Shown here: piece after piece, positions 1 through 5,542 of the stretch
Layout: each line of letters opens with the position of its first letter
How positions within the stretch are numbered: position 1 is the stretch's first letter
DNA from: SG8-41 sp032123035
Lineage (GTDB): Bacteria > Pseudomonadota > Gammaproteobacteria > Burkholderiales > SG8-41
Assembly (NCBI GenBank): GCA_032123035.1
Contig: JAQBFV010000292.1
Location: 1 to 8,238, forward strand
Length of the DNA: 8,238 nucleotides
Direction: 5' to 3'
Notes under the pieces: model-generated
What the model was told of the DNA's origin: nothing
Database searches by the model: none
Seen by the model: the letters and a program-made list of their open reading frames with translations, nothing else
Position numbers and translations under genes: made by a program

Positions 1-211
1 CCCCCAGGTAGACGCCGATACCGAAACGCGAATAGCCGCGGCGCGAATAGCCGCGGCGCGCATATCCGAAATTCGAACCGCGCTGCTGCGCATGTCCGAA
101 ATGCGAACCGCGCTGCTGCACATGTCCGCCGCGCCCCGCTAGCGCCGAACCGCTCGTCGCGGCTCCCAGCAGAATTACACTGAAAATTGCCAGCACTTTT
201 ATCGCTTTCAT
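1..211 (-). CDS. Small secreted repeat-rich protein of unknown function (partial, 3' end beyond the left edge)
   Basis: The reading frame starts with ATG at 211-209 and stays open for 70 codons to the window edge, so the C-terminus is missing. A Shine-Dalgarno GGGAG at 223-219 lies 7 nt before the ATG. Residues 1-25 form a classical signal peptide: Lys at 2 and 5, a hydrophobic core at 6-18, and a likely cleavage after SALA. The mature part is rich in Gly, Arg, Gln, Tyr and Ser and is built of short repeats: two 10-residue units (GHVQQRGSHF at 29-38, GHAQQRGSNF at 39-48), then RRGYS twice (52-56, 57-61). It then enters RFGIGVYLG, which recalls the RFGV.VG.P stretch of small exported proteins in beta- and gammaproteobacteria. 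No catalytic motif is visible. The protein is probably exported to the periplasm or envelope. The function is unknown. The coding call rests on signal peptide, SD and in-frame repeats. Confidence 0.72.
   Translation of the reverse strand, partial: MKAIKVLAIFSVILLGAATSGSALAGRGGHVQQRGSHFGHAQQRGSNFGYARRGYSRRGYSRFGIGVYLG
27..56. repeat. Tandem 15-bp repeat, two perfect copies, inside the secreted-protein gene
   Basis: CGCGAATAGCCGCGG occurs at 27-41 and again at 42-56 without a mismatch. The unit is a whole number of codons and encodes RRGYS twice on the minus strand, so copy-number change would keep the frame. Confidence 0.9.
61..120. repeat. Tandem 30-bp repeat, two near-identical copies, inside the secreted-protein gene
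   Basis: Positions 61-90 and 91-120 are the same 30-bp unit with three differences, and the first bases of a third unit (CATGTCCG) follow at 121. On the minus strand each unit encodes a 10-residue module containing QQRGS. The period is a multiple of three, as expected for in-frame expansion of a repetitive secreted protein. Confidence 0.88.
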
Positions 212-275
212 GATCGTACTCCCGTGCCAATGAATGCGATAAGTCTAACAAAGAGGCGGCGATATTTCGGTAACC

Positions 276-295
276 AGTTGTATCTAAGTTGTATC
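276..295 (-). promoter_or_regulatory. Candidate regulator site: direct repeat GATACAACT with 11-bp period
   Basis: On the minus strand GATACAACT occurs twice (295-287 and 284-276), 65 to 84 bp upstream of the ATG at 211. An 11-bp period, about one helical turn, is the usual arrangement for OmpR/PhoB-family response regulators. No convincing -10 hexamer is visible at the matching distance. The repeat is seen directly; its role as a binding site is inference. Confidence 0.4.
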
Positions 296-441
296 AATTT
301 ATTACAAGGACACTGCCTGAAATTTGCGACCTGAGCGGGCCAATGGGCACCACGTCGAGCGAAAGAAAGCCAGCCTGGCACAGAATCACCAATCTGATCA
401 AAAAAACACGGCAATCCTTATTTTCTAATCACAGACACCGC

Positions 442-476
442 GAAAAAGAACAAGGGCGTGCACGATGCAAGCCCTT
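442..476 (-). terminator. Rho-independent terminator, minus strand
   Basis: The hairpin arms are AAGGGC (452-457) with GCCCTT (471-476) and TGCA (459-462) with TGCA (466-469). They are separated by one G/A mismatch and a 3-nt loop. Reading leftwards on the minus strand, the hairpin is followed by TGTTCTTTTTC, a T-rich tail. It lies about 190 nt downstream of the stop of the cytochrome b gene and is its likely terminator. It would also shield the small secreted-protein gene from read-through. Confidence 0.65.
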
Positions 477-540
477 AGAATGTTTGGCGCGCCAGACAGG
501 AGGAATCTGGGCACTGGGTTTAGGTGGTTCCGGTTACCTT

Positions 541-605
541 AATGACCGCTCTTGGCCGAAAGCAGACCTCCGCTAACGTCCGCTTTCGACCCGAAACGGA
601 CATTA
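541..605. repeat. Dispersed intergenic palindromic element, copy 1 (two-part)
   Basis: The first part (542-569) contains GACCGCT...GGCCGAAAGCAGACC. The second part (578-601) is a hairpin, GTCCGCTTTC against GAAACGGAC, around a GACCC loop. The same words recur at 1551-1592, 4827-4860 and 5543-5600, always outside genes. This copy lies between the cytochrome b stop and its terminator. Translations of such elements give spurious short frames such as GRKQTSANVRFRPE, which should not be taken as genes. The rest of the gap 212-667 holds the terminator, the direct repeat and no credible gene. Confidence 0.75.
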
Positions 606-667
606 ACGCCCCGGGCCCGCTTCCGAGCGTCGGTTGCCTGCGGCGGTTAGGCGCCAGTGCCGGAGCA

Positions 668-1309
668 TCACTGTGGCATTCGGCGAGTCTTGTAACCCGT
701 AATCATCGCGTTGATGAGATTCTCCCTGTGTATCGCGCTTGCGATAAGGGCGCCTACCACGTGCAGGAACACGAGAAAGAGGGTGAGATCCGAAAAAGCT
801 TCGTGGATCTCCTCCCAGACTTCTTCTCCTTCCGCCTTGTCCTTCTTTTTCCCGCGCTCGCTTCGGTGCTCTTTCTCGTCGTCGTTTGCCATCGCCGATG
901 AAATGAGCCGGGTCTCGACCTGCGCGAGCGGCCCGTGGCCCTGCTTGCCATATACCTCCAGGCCGCTCCAGCACGCGCCGATCAAGCTCAGCAACAGTGC
1001 AACAATCATCCAGCCGCCGATCGGATTGTGACCGAGGTAGTGAAGTGGCTTAAACGCGATAACGGACTTGACGTATCGCAAGGTCACCGCGGAGCCATAG
1101 ATGAAATCTGTGAATCTGGCGTGCTTCGTCCCGACGAGCCCCCACGCGATGCGAAATGCCACGAGCGCCAACACTCCATATCCAGCGTAGACATGAAGCA
1201 CGCTTTCGTCATCTCCACTGAAATATGCAACGAAGAACATGACGACCAACGACCAATGAAAAACTCGTACCGCAATATCCCATACTTTGATCCTCGCTTT
1301 CTCAGCCAT
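668..1309 (-). CDS. Cytochrome b561-type membrane protein (Ni,Fe-hydrogenase cytochrome b / Cytb561_bac family)
   Basis: This 213-residue protein is a small di-heme b-type cytochrome of the inner membrane that moves electrons between quinone and a redox partner. Four membrane segments are visible at about 13-31, 37-60, 98-117 and 175-194. Family landmarks are RVFHW (His18), the LHVYAGYG start of helix 2 (His39), R..WG..G.KHARF (His63), the GHNP.GG loop (93-99), and LHVVG (His183) with HRENL..AMITG near the end. His18 and the histidines of helices 2 and 4 are the likely heme ligands. The start is supported by AGGGA 8 nt upstream (1318-1322). Residues 141-168, between helices 3 and 4, form a very charged insertion (DDEKEHRSERGKKKDKAEGEE), longer than usual. 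No partner gene is adjacent. A putative FNR-type promoter upstream suggests induction at low oxygen. The physiological partner is unknown. Confidence 0.9.
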   Translation of the reverse strand: MAEKARIKVWDIAVRVFHWSLVVMFFVAYFSGDDESVLHVYAGYGVLALVAFRIAWGLVGTKHARFTDFIYGSAVTLRYVKSVIAFKPLHYLGHNPIGGWMIVALLLSLIGACWSGLEVYGKQGHGPLAQVETRLISSAMANDDEKEHRSERGKKKDKAEGEEVWEEIHEAFSDLTLFLVFLHVVGALIASAIHRENLINAMITGYKTRRMPQ

Positions 1310-1342
1310 GGCAATTTTCCCTGGTCAGCCTAACCGTGATTA

Positions 1343-1362
1343 GAGAGACCGGTGCGTCTCTC
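1343..1362 (-). promoter_or_regulatory. Leader hairpin upstream of the cytochrome b gene
   Basis: GAGAGAC (1343-1349) and GTCTCTC (1356-1362) form a perfect 7-bp stem around a 6-nt loop. It lies in the predicted 5' leader, about 20 nt before the SD (1318-1322). There is no T-run, so it is not a normal terminator. It may stabilise the transcript or be a protein site; the role is not known. Confidence 0.45.
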
Positions 1363-1390
1363 CATCTGCGATTAAAACAACCCTCGAAGT

Positions 1391-1432
1391 ACGGTAGACC
1401 TATACGCGCTGACCGTTTTTGACCCACGTCAA
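1391..1432 (-). promoter_or_regulatory. Putative FNR/DNR-type (class II) promoter of the cytochrome b gene
   Basis: TTGACCCACGTCAA (1419-1432) is a perfect dyad TTGAC-N4-GTCAA, close to the FNR consensus TTGAT-N4-ATCAA and within the CRP/FNR superfamily pattern. On the minus strand, 22 nt downstream, lies TACCGT (1396-1391), a partial -10 hexamer. This is the spacing expected when FNR is centred at -41.5. Transcription would start near 1384, about 75 nt before the ATG. The dyad and spacing are seen; regulation by oxygen or nitric oxide is inferred. Confidence 0.5.
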
Positions 1433-1550
1433 AGTCGTAAGCAGACATTCTCAAACAAAACAGACCCGCACCGAAATAGGGCCTGTACCGGGTCAAAACG
1501 CTACGGTCTGGAAGCGGGAACTACCGGTTTGTTCGTTTGTCGTCGGGAAG

Positions 1551-1592
1551 ACACGCGAACGTCCGCTTCTGGCCGAAAGCGGTCATTGACCG
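1551..1592. repeat. Dispersed intergenic palindromic element, copy 2
   Basis: ACACGCGAA.GTCCGCT followed by CTGGCCGA.AGCGG matches the copy at 5541-5571 nearly base for base. The arms GTCCGCTT and AAAGCGGTC can pair around a CTGGCCG loop. It lies in the gap between the divergently transcribed cytochrome b and transglycosylase genes. Confidence 0.72.
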
Positions 1593-1600
1593 AGCGGGTT

Positions 1601-1721
1601 AAATGGCGTCAGTGCAACTTTTCTTCTCCTCGTCAGCGCACCGGCCGCAACAAAATTACACTGACGCCGTTTTACCTCTTTAAATGGTGTCTGACGCCAT
1701 TTATTGTGTCTGACCCCATTT
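1601..1721. repeat. REP-like cluster built on GGNGTCAGAC
   Basis: GGCGTCAGTG (1605-1614) and CACTGACGCC (1659-1668) are perfect 10-bp inverted repeats 44 nt apart. They are followed by the near-palindrome AAATGG.GTCTGACGCCATTT (1682-1702) and then TGTCTGACCCCATTT (1707-1721). Motifs of the AAATGGGGTCAGAC type commonly flank REP-associated Y1 (IS200-like) transposase genes. No transposase is present here, so this is a non-autonomous or decayed element. It occupies much of the gap 1310-1868, which has no credible gene. Confidence 0.7.
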
Positions 1722-1868
1722 ATTCCGGAAGGCGTGCCATTCGATGCTGTTGCGCGCTCAGGCCCTGTAGAACGCCGCCGGATTATCTAGGGGGTAGCAG
1801 TTCACGTCACGCTTTCGCTGTATTCTTCGCTTATGTGTCTAAAGATTGTCCTAAGCCGCATTCAACCC

Positions 1869-3866
1869 ATGCGGCGCTTATTGATCGCGATTGGACTGCT
1901 CCTCTCCCCGCCACTCGCCGGGCAGCCAATCGCAGTGCCCGACGACGTGCGTGCGGAAACGCGACGTGAATTTAGGGCCGCATACGAGGCTGCTGCGTCG
2001 GAGACGGCCACGGCCGTTTCCACCGATAGTCTCGCCCTGCAAGCCTATGTGCTTTATCCCTATCTTCAGGCCGCACGCATCGAGCACGCAATTGCCCGGA
2101 CTGGGAATTCATGGAGCACACTCGACGAACACGCGCAGCAGTTTCTAAGCGCTCACGGCGCGGAGCCGGTCGCACGCGGTTTGCGCCGCGCATGGCTTAC
2201 GAGCCTGAGCCGGCGCGCGCAATGGCAAGCGTTTCTCGATCACTACGACGCTGCGGCGGAAACCGTGGCGCTCGAATGCCAATTTTTCAACGCGCGGATT
2301 GCGCGCGGGGACATTGCTGGTCTACCGCCGGCGATCATCCAGCGTTGGCTCTCACCACATCGACTGCCCGGTGAATGCGAGCCGGCATTTCAGTGGTTGC
2401 GCGCCGAAGGTTCGTTGAGCGATGAGCTGATCGTGCGGCGGGCAACGCTGCTGCTCGACAGTGGGCAGACGGCTTTCGCGCGTGTGATTTCGCGGCAGCT
2501 TCCGGCGGACGTTGCCGCACCGTTGTTGGCGCGGGCCGAGTTGTTCGAGAATCCCGCGGGCACGATCGACGCGTGGCTTGCGAGCCCTGTAGGCAACATG
2601 GACTATGACGCCATTCTCGACGGCTGGGCGAGGCTGGCGCGCAAGGATCCGGGCGCGGCACTGAAGCGCTTCGCGCCGCTGGCCGCCCGCGCACCGGACG
2701 CAGAACGCGCGAGTCGCTTGGCCTTGGCGCTCTCCCTCGGGCTCGCCTGGGACCGCAGGTTCGAAGCGCTCGAATACTTCGCTCGCGTCGCGCCTGCGCA
2801 GCTCGACGATTATGCGCTCGAGTGGCTCGCACGGGCGGCGCTGTGGGTCGGCGACTGGGATCGCGCGGACGGCGCAATCACGGCGATGTCACCACAAAAA
2901 CAGGGCGAGTCGGCTTGGCGCTATTGGGCGGCACGCGTGGCTTATCAACGCGAGGATCGCGCTTTAGCGCGCGGGTTATACACGTCGCTGCTCGCCGACG
3001 ACAACTACTATTCGGCGATGGCGGCGGCGCAGCTCGGCGATCCCCTGGAACCGCACACGGAGCGGCTGCCGCTCGATGCTGACAAAGTCGAAGAAATTTC
3101 GAACGCAAGCCCGTTTGTGCGGGCACGCGAGCTGCAACTTGCAGGCATGCGCAGGCTAGCGACGCTCGAGTGGCGTCACGGTTACGAGGCACTCGTCGCT
3201 GAGCTGCAGCCGCAGGCGATTCACGTGGCAGCCATGTGGGAGTTATACGACGTAGCCGTCGCGACGGCAACGAGTCATGGCGTGTTCAACGACTACGAGC
3301 TCTTGTATCCACGCCCGTATGCAAATGAAGTCGCAGCCGCCACGGCGCTCACGGAAATCGATCGCGCTTTGCTGTATGGCGTGCTAAGGCAGGAAAGCTT
3401 ATTTCGGGCCGACGCGGTGTCAGCGGCCGACGCGTTGGGAGTCGCTCAACTACAGCCCGCGACGGCGCGCCGCGCCGCTCGCCGCTGGGACTTGCCGACT
3501 CCGAAGCGTGCGGATCTGTTCGATCCCGCCGTCAACATCCTGTTGGGTGCGGTTCGCCTGACCGATGTGCTCGAGGAGTTTGATGGGCAGCTGCCGGTCG
3601 CGCTAGCAGGCTACAATGCCGGCGAAAACGCCGCGCGGCGCTGGCTTCCGAATCGGGTGATCGATAGCGACATCTGGATCGAGAACATCCCTTACAACGA
3701 AACGCGCGCGTATGTCCGCCGGGTGATGTGGCACAGTCTCGTCTTCAAATGGTTGGAAACAGGTCGCCCGCAGAACACCCGATCGTGGCTCACAAAGATC
3801 AGTTCGCAGGAAAGCGAGTTTCGGCCCGAAAAAGTTGCGGCAGGCACGCCACTCCCTCAGGAGTAG
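1869..3866 (+). CDS. slt: Soluble lytic murein transglycosylase (Slt70-like, family 1A)
   Basis: This exported enzyme cleaves the MurNAc-GlcNAc bond of peptidoglycan and leaves 1,6-anhydro-MurNAc ends for wall turnover. Starting at ATG 1869 gives 665 residues, close to the 645 of E. coli Slt70. This start places a signal peptide (MRRLLIAIGLLLSPPLAG) at the very N-terminus. An in-frame ATG at 1833 would add 12 residues before it. Neither start has a clear SD. Residues ~20-480 are an Ala/Arg-rich helical superhelix typical of the U and L domains. The SLT domain follows at ~495-620, with catalytic Glu509 in LRQESLF, then GVAQLQPATA, the motif YNAG (582-585) and IPYNETRAYVRRV. The usual GLMQLMP motif reads GVAQLQP, a mild divergence. 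The gene seems monocistronic, starting about 150 nt after the REP-like cluster. Function is assigned with good confidence; substrate details are inferred from the family. Confidence 0.93.
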   Translation: MRRLLIAIGLLLSPPLAGQPIAVPDDVRAETRREFRAAYEAAASETATAVSTDSLALQAYVLYPYLQAARIEHAIARTGNSWSTLDEHAQQFLSAHGAEPVARGLRRAWLTSLSRRAQWQAFLDHYDAAAETVALECQFFNARIARGDIAGLPPAIIQRWLSPHRLPGECEPAFQWLRAEGSLSDELIVRRATLLLDSGQTAFARVISRQLPADVAAPLLARAELFENPAGTIDAWLASPVGNMDYDAILDGWARLARKDPGAALKRFAPLAARAPDAERASRLALALSLGLAWDRRFEALEYFARVAPAQLDDYALEWLARAALWVGDWDRADGAITAMSPQKQGESAWRYWAARVAYQREDRALARGLYTSLLADDNYYSAMAAAQLGDPLEPHTERLPLDADKVEEISNASPFVRARELQLAGMRRLATLEWRHGYEALVAELQPQAIHVAAMWELYDVAVATATSHGVFNDYELLYPRPYANEVAAATALTEIDRALLYGVLRQESLFRADAVSAADALGVAQLQPATARRAARRWDLPTPKRADLFDPAVNILLGAVRLTDVLEEFDGQLPVALAGYNAGENAARRWLPNRVIDSDIWIENIPYNETRAYVRRVMWHSLVFKWLETGRPQNTRSWLTKISSQESEFRPEKVAAGTPLPQE

Positions 3867-3881
3867 TTTCCGATAGCTAAC

Positions 3882-3895
3882 GTTGACGGTTGACG
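3882..3895. repeat. Short tandem repeat GTTGACG x2 upstream of the GFA gene
   Basis: GTTGACG occurs twice head to tail just after the transglycosylase gene. Each copy contains TTGACG, which resembles a -35 hexamer, but no -10 box is seen at 16-18 nt. No other structure stands out in this 93-nt gap. Confidence 0.4.
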
Positions 3896-3959
3896 AGCAC
3901 AATTCCGCTAAGCAGACCGGCGTTTAGGGTAACTACCACTTGTCAGGCGGCTGAATACC

Positions 3960-4379
3960 ATGACTCACACGGTTGCGGGAGCGTGCCACTGCAAAAACCT
4001 GTCGTTTGAGCTTTTGACACGAACGCCGCTCAAAGACATTCGGGCGCGGGCCTGTGACTGCAGTTTCTGTCGAATACATGCCGCGATGAACTGGTCCGAT
4101 CCACAGGGATCAGTCACGATTCGAATTGCGGATGAGCAGTACTTACAAAAGTATCGCTTTGCACTCCGGACAGCAGATTTCTATATATGTCGCGTGTGCG
4201 GAAGTTATCTTGGTGCAGTACTTTCAGATGATGAGGGTACGTGGTCGACGGTTAATCTGCGACTAAGTAGGCTTACGGTGGACGAAGAGCCTGCGAGCTA
4301 TGGTACTGAGGACACGATCGATCGAGTAACGAGGCGCAAACGTATTTGGACACCAACGACAATCGTTACTGGCGCCTAA
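3960..4379 (+). CDS. GFA-family zinc protein (Mss4-like fold), probable integron gene cassette
   Basis: The 139-residue product belongs to the GFA family, named after the formaldehyde-glutathione-activating enzyme Gfa. The family is broad and most members have no proven reaction, so formaldehyde activity should not be assumed. Zinc-binding cysteines are all present: Cys9 and Cys11 (GACHCKN), Cys32, Cys34 and Cys37 (ACDCSFCR), Cys77 and Cys80 (YICRVCGSYLG). The length is normal for a single-domain member, with no signal peptide or membrane segment, so it is cytosolic. AGGCGG (3945-3950), 9 nt upstream, supports the start. By eye the gene is less GC-rich than its neighbours and uses more A/T-ending codons. 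Its TAA stop sits inside the first core site of an attC, as in mobile cassettes. No promoter is clear. Acquisition by cassette capture is inferred. Confidence 0.85.
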   Translation: MTHTVAGACHCKNLSFELLTRTPLKDIRARACDCSFCRIHAAMNWSDPQGSVTIRIADEQYLQKYRFALRTADFYICRVCGSYLGAVLSDDEGTWSTVNLRLSRLTVDEEPASYGTEDTIDRVTRRKRIWTPTTIVTGA

Positions 4380-4469
4380 CAACGCTCCGCAGACGGATAA
4401 AGGCAACCTGTCATGCCCTTTGCAAAAGTCTCGCCAGCTTGCCTTTGCCGCTGAGAATCGTCGTTAAAC
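4374..4469 (+). other. attC-like recombination site (59-base element) of an integron cassette
   Basis: The outer boxes fit the integron consensus: GCCTAAC (4374-4380) matches RYYYAAC and GTTAAAC (4463-4469) matches GTTRRRY. The total length of 96 bp is within the usual attC range. The arms form a long imperfect inverted repeat. Aligning 4374-4406 with the reverse complement of 4439-4469 by eye gives about 24 matches in 31 paired positions. AAAGGCAA/TTGCCTTT is perfect at the inner end, and two unpaired bases lie in the left arm, as is typical of the L'' side. The GFA stop codon lies in the first box. No integrase gene and no second attC are visible in the window. Confidence 0.68.
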
Positions 4470-4549
4470 GACACCTGGGGTGGTAACCAGATTGTCGACA
4501 GAGCAGGAAATCTAAACCTTCCCCATGAAGTAGAAGGAACGCTAGAAAT

Positions 4550-4581
4550 GCAGAAGGCCTGCGTTTCCGCAGGCCTTCTGC
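4550..4581 (-). terminator. Strong perfect hairpin, probable terminator of the former tRNA-Arg gene
   Basis: GCAGAAGGCCTGCG (4550-4563) pairs perfectly with CGCAGGCCTTCTGC (4568-4581) around a 4-nt loop. It lies 7 nt downstream, on the minus strand, of the CCA end of the tRNA fragment, the normal place for a tRNA terminator. The T-run is weak (ATTTCT). On the plus strand it could also end transcription coming from the GFA cassette. Confidence 0.62.
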
Positions 4582-4588
4582 TTGACAT

Positions 4589-4634
4589 TGGCGCGCCCGG
4601 CAGAATTTTGAACCCACGACCCCCTGGTTCGTAG
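4589..4634 (-). pseudogene. 3' fragment of tRNA-Arg(ACG), probable attachment-site scar
   Basis: On the minus strand the fragment runs from the anticodon loop CTACGAA (4634-4628, anticodon ACG), through the 3' anticodon stem CCAGG, a GGGGTCG variable region and the T-arm GTGGGTTCAAA. It continues into the acceptor strand CGGGCGC-G and a full CCA ending at 4589. Upstream of the anticodon loop the sequence no longer fits: the expected CCTGG stem is replaced by ATCCCA. No D-arm or 5' acceptor strand is present. The T-arm has one extra base and weak pairing, so it has decayed. A break exactly at the anticodon loop is typical of one class of tyrosine-integrase sites in tRNA genes. Confidence 0.72.
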
Positions 4635-4826
4635 TGGGATTCAGGTTATTAGCGGTTAATTAAATCAGTAGCTTGCGACGCTTGCCGATTCGATTCTCAG
4701 CCTGTTTCAGCCACAGTTTAACCACACCCAGTCACAATTAAGACACAACGCGCCCTCCGTATCTTGAACGATGCTGGATTGAAACTCCGTCTATCCGATG
4801 CAGCTGAACCTGGTGTCGTTTGCGCG
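4635..4826. other. AT-richer DNA next to the tRNA scar, no convincing gene
   Basis: This stretch begins exactly where tRNA identity ends and contains an AT-rich run (TTATTAGCGGTTAATTAAATC). On the minus strand a 22-codon open end, finishing with the basic residues KQAENRIGKRRKLLI, stops at a TAA about 30 nt before the scar. It could be the tail of a decayed gene such as an integrase, but it is too short to assign. Nothing else is supported here. Confidence 0.3.
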
Positions 4827-4860
4827 ATGTCCGCTTTCGACCCGTTGCAGACGTCCGCGA
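4827..4860. repeat. Dispersed intergenic palindromic element, copy 3 (partial)
   Basis: ATGTCCGCTTTCGACCCG (4827-4844) is the second half-element seen at 577-592. It is followed by TTGCAGACGTCCGCG, a degraded remainder. It lies upstream of the cytochrome c promoter. Confidence 0.65.
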
Positions 4861-4899
4861 CACAAACGAAAACTCGTTGAAACTGGGTCTGTGTATTGG

Positions 4900-4929
4900 T
4901 TGACGCAATTCGGAACAGCGCTGTATTGT
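4900..4929 (+). promoter_or_regulatory. Sigma70-type promoter of the cytochrome c gene
   Basis: TTGACG (4900-4905) and TATTGT (4924-4929) match the -35 and -10 consensus at five and four of six positions with 18-bp spacing. Transcription would begin near 4936, leaving a leader of about 29 nt with a strong SD (GGAGGAG, 4953-4959). This arrangement also argues against a coding start at 4896. Confidence 0.6.
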
Positions 4930-4964
4930 CCATCACCACGAACGAACACTTGGGAGGAGCAGTC

Positions 4965-5462
4965 ATGGCGGACATGCGTGCGTTGTACATATCGGTTGCG
5001 GCCATGTCGATCATCGTTGCCAGCGCAACTTGCGCCGCGGACACGGCGGCGAGCGAGAAACAGATCGAGCGTGGCCGCTACATGATCGTCACCGGCCATT
5101 GCAATAACTGTCATACCATTGGCTATGCAGCCAAGGAAGGCAAAGTCTCCGAGAAGGAATGGCTGCTCGGCAGTGGACCGCTCGGCTATCGCGGGCCATG
5201 GGGGACGACCTACGCGTCCAACCTTCGCCTGACGCTTAAGGACATGAGCGAAGAGCAGTGGGTCAAGTATGCGAAGGCTTTCCGCACGCGTGGCCCGATG
5301 CCGTTCTGGAGCGTCAACGAGACCTCGGACCCGGACCTGCGCGCGATGTATCAGTTCATCAAGCAGCTTGGCCCAGTGGGCGCGCCAGCGCGGGCGTTCG
5401 TGCCATCAAGCAAGGAGCCGAAACCGCCGTATGTAACTTGGCCGATGCCGCCCAAACAATAG
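4965..5462 (+). CDS. Exported mono-heme cytochrome c
   Basis: The 165-residue product is a periplasmic c-type cytochrome that would carry or accept electrons for a dehydrogenase. Residues 1-25 are a signal peptide (cleavage near ATCAA). The single heme-binding motif is C46-N-N-C49-H50. Met112 in RTRGPMPFW is the likely second axial ligand. The stretch GPWGTTYASNL (77-87) with a following Trp99 and the RAMYQFIKQLGP helix (126-137) resembles cytochrome subunits linked to alcohol and aldehyde dehydrogenases. The C-terminus is Pro-rich (KPPYVTWPMPPK). ATG 4965 is preferred because GGAGGAG lies 5 nt upstream; an upstream in-frame ATG at 4896 would bury the signal peptide and overlap the promoter. 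The gene converges on a molybdenum hydroxylase large subunit, a possible electron donor, although the two are not co-transcribed. Partner identity is inference. Confidence 0.9.
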   Translation: MADMRALYISVAAMSIIVASATCAADTAASEKQIERGRYMIVTGHCNNCHTIGYAAKEGKVSEKEWLLGSGPLGYRGPWGTTYASNLRLTLKDMSEEQWVKYAKAFRTRGPMPFWSVNETSDPDLRAMYQFIKQLGPVGAPARAFVPSSKEPKPPYVTWPMPPKQ

Positions 5463-5542
5463 TGGCGCCGTGCAGCGCAAGCAACGCGTTACTCTGTGCG
5501 CGTACACTTATATATCTTCCGGCCTTCGCTAAAACGATTACA

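Noticed and set aside
61..120. 30-bp repeats as a CRISPR array
   Set aside because: The copies are directly adjacent with no spacers and encode an in-frame protein repeat.
289..901. Overlapping plus-strand frames (95 and 125 codons) around the first palindromic element
   Set aside because: They read through the intergenic repeat, giving the spurious GRKQTSANVRFRPE type of peptide, and one runs antisense into the cytochrome b gene. No SD or domain.
1833..1868. Upstream ATG of the transglycosylase gene
   Set aside because: It would place 12 residues, including a second Met context, before an otherwise ideal signal peptide. No SD supports it, so 1869 is preferred.
2335..2877. A 180-codon minus-strand frame inside the transglycosylase gene
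   Set aside because: Arg/Pro/Ala-rich composition typical of antisense frames in GC-rich DNA; the plus-strand gene explains the region.
3876..3928. A second attC or attI just upstream of the GFA gene
   Set aside because: GCTAAC and GTTTAGG only loosely resemble core sites, and the arms pair poorly. The 5' boundary of the cassette could not be fixed.
4896..4964. Upstream ATG of the cytochrome c gene
   Set aside because: It overlaps the likely promoter, has no SD and buries the signal peptide. ATG 4965 has GGAGGAG 5 nt before it.
4718..5044. A 108-codon minus-strand frame upstream of and overlapping the cytochrome c start
   Set aside because: It crosses a palindromic repeat (NGSKADI-type peptide) and is antisense to the cytochrome c promoter and signal peptide. 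No domain.
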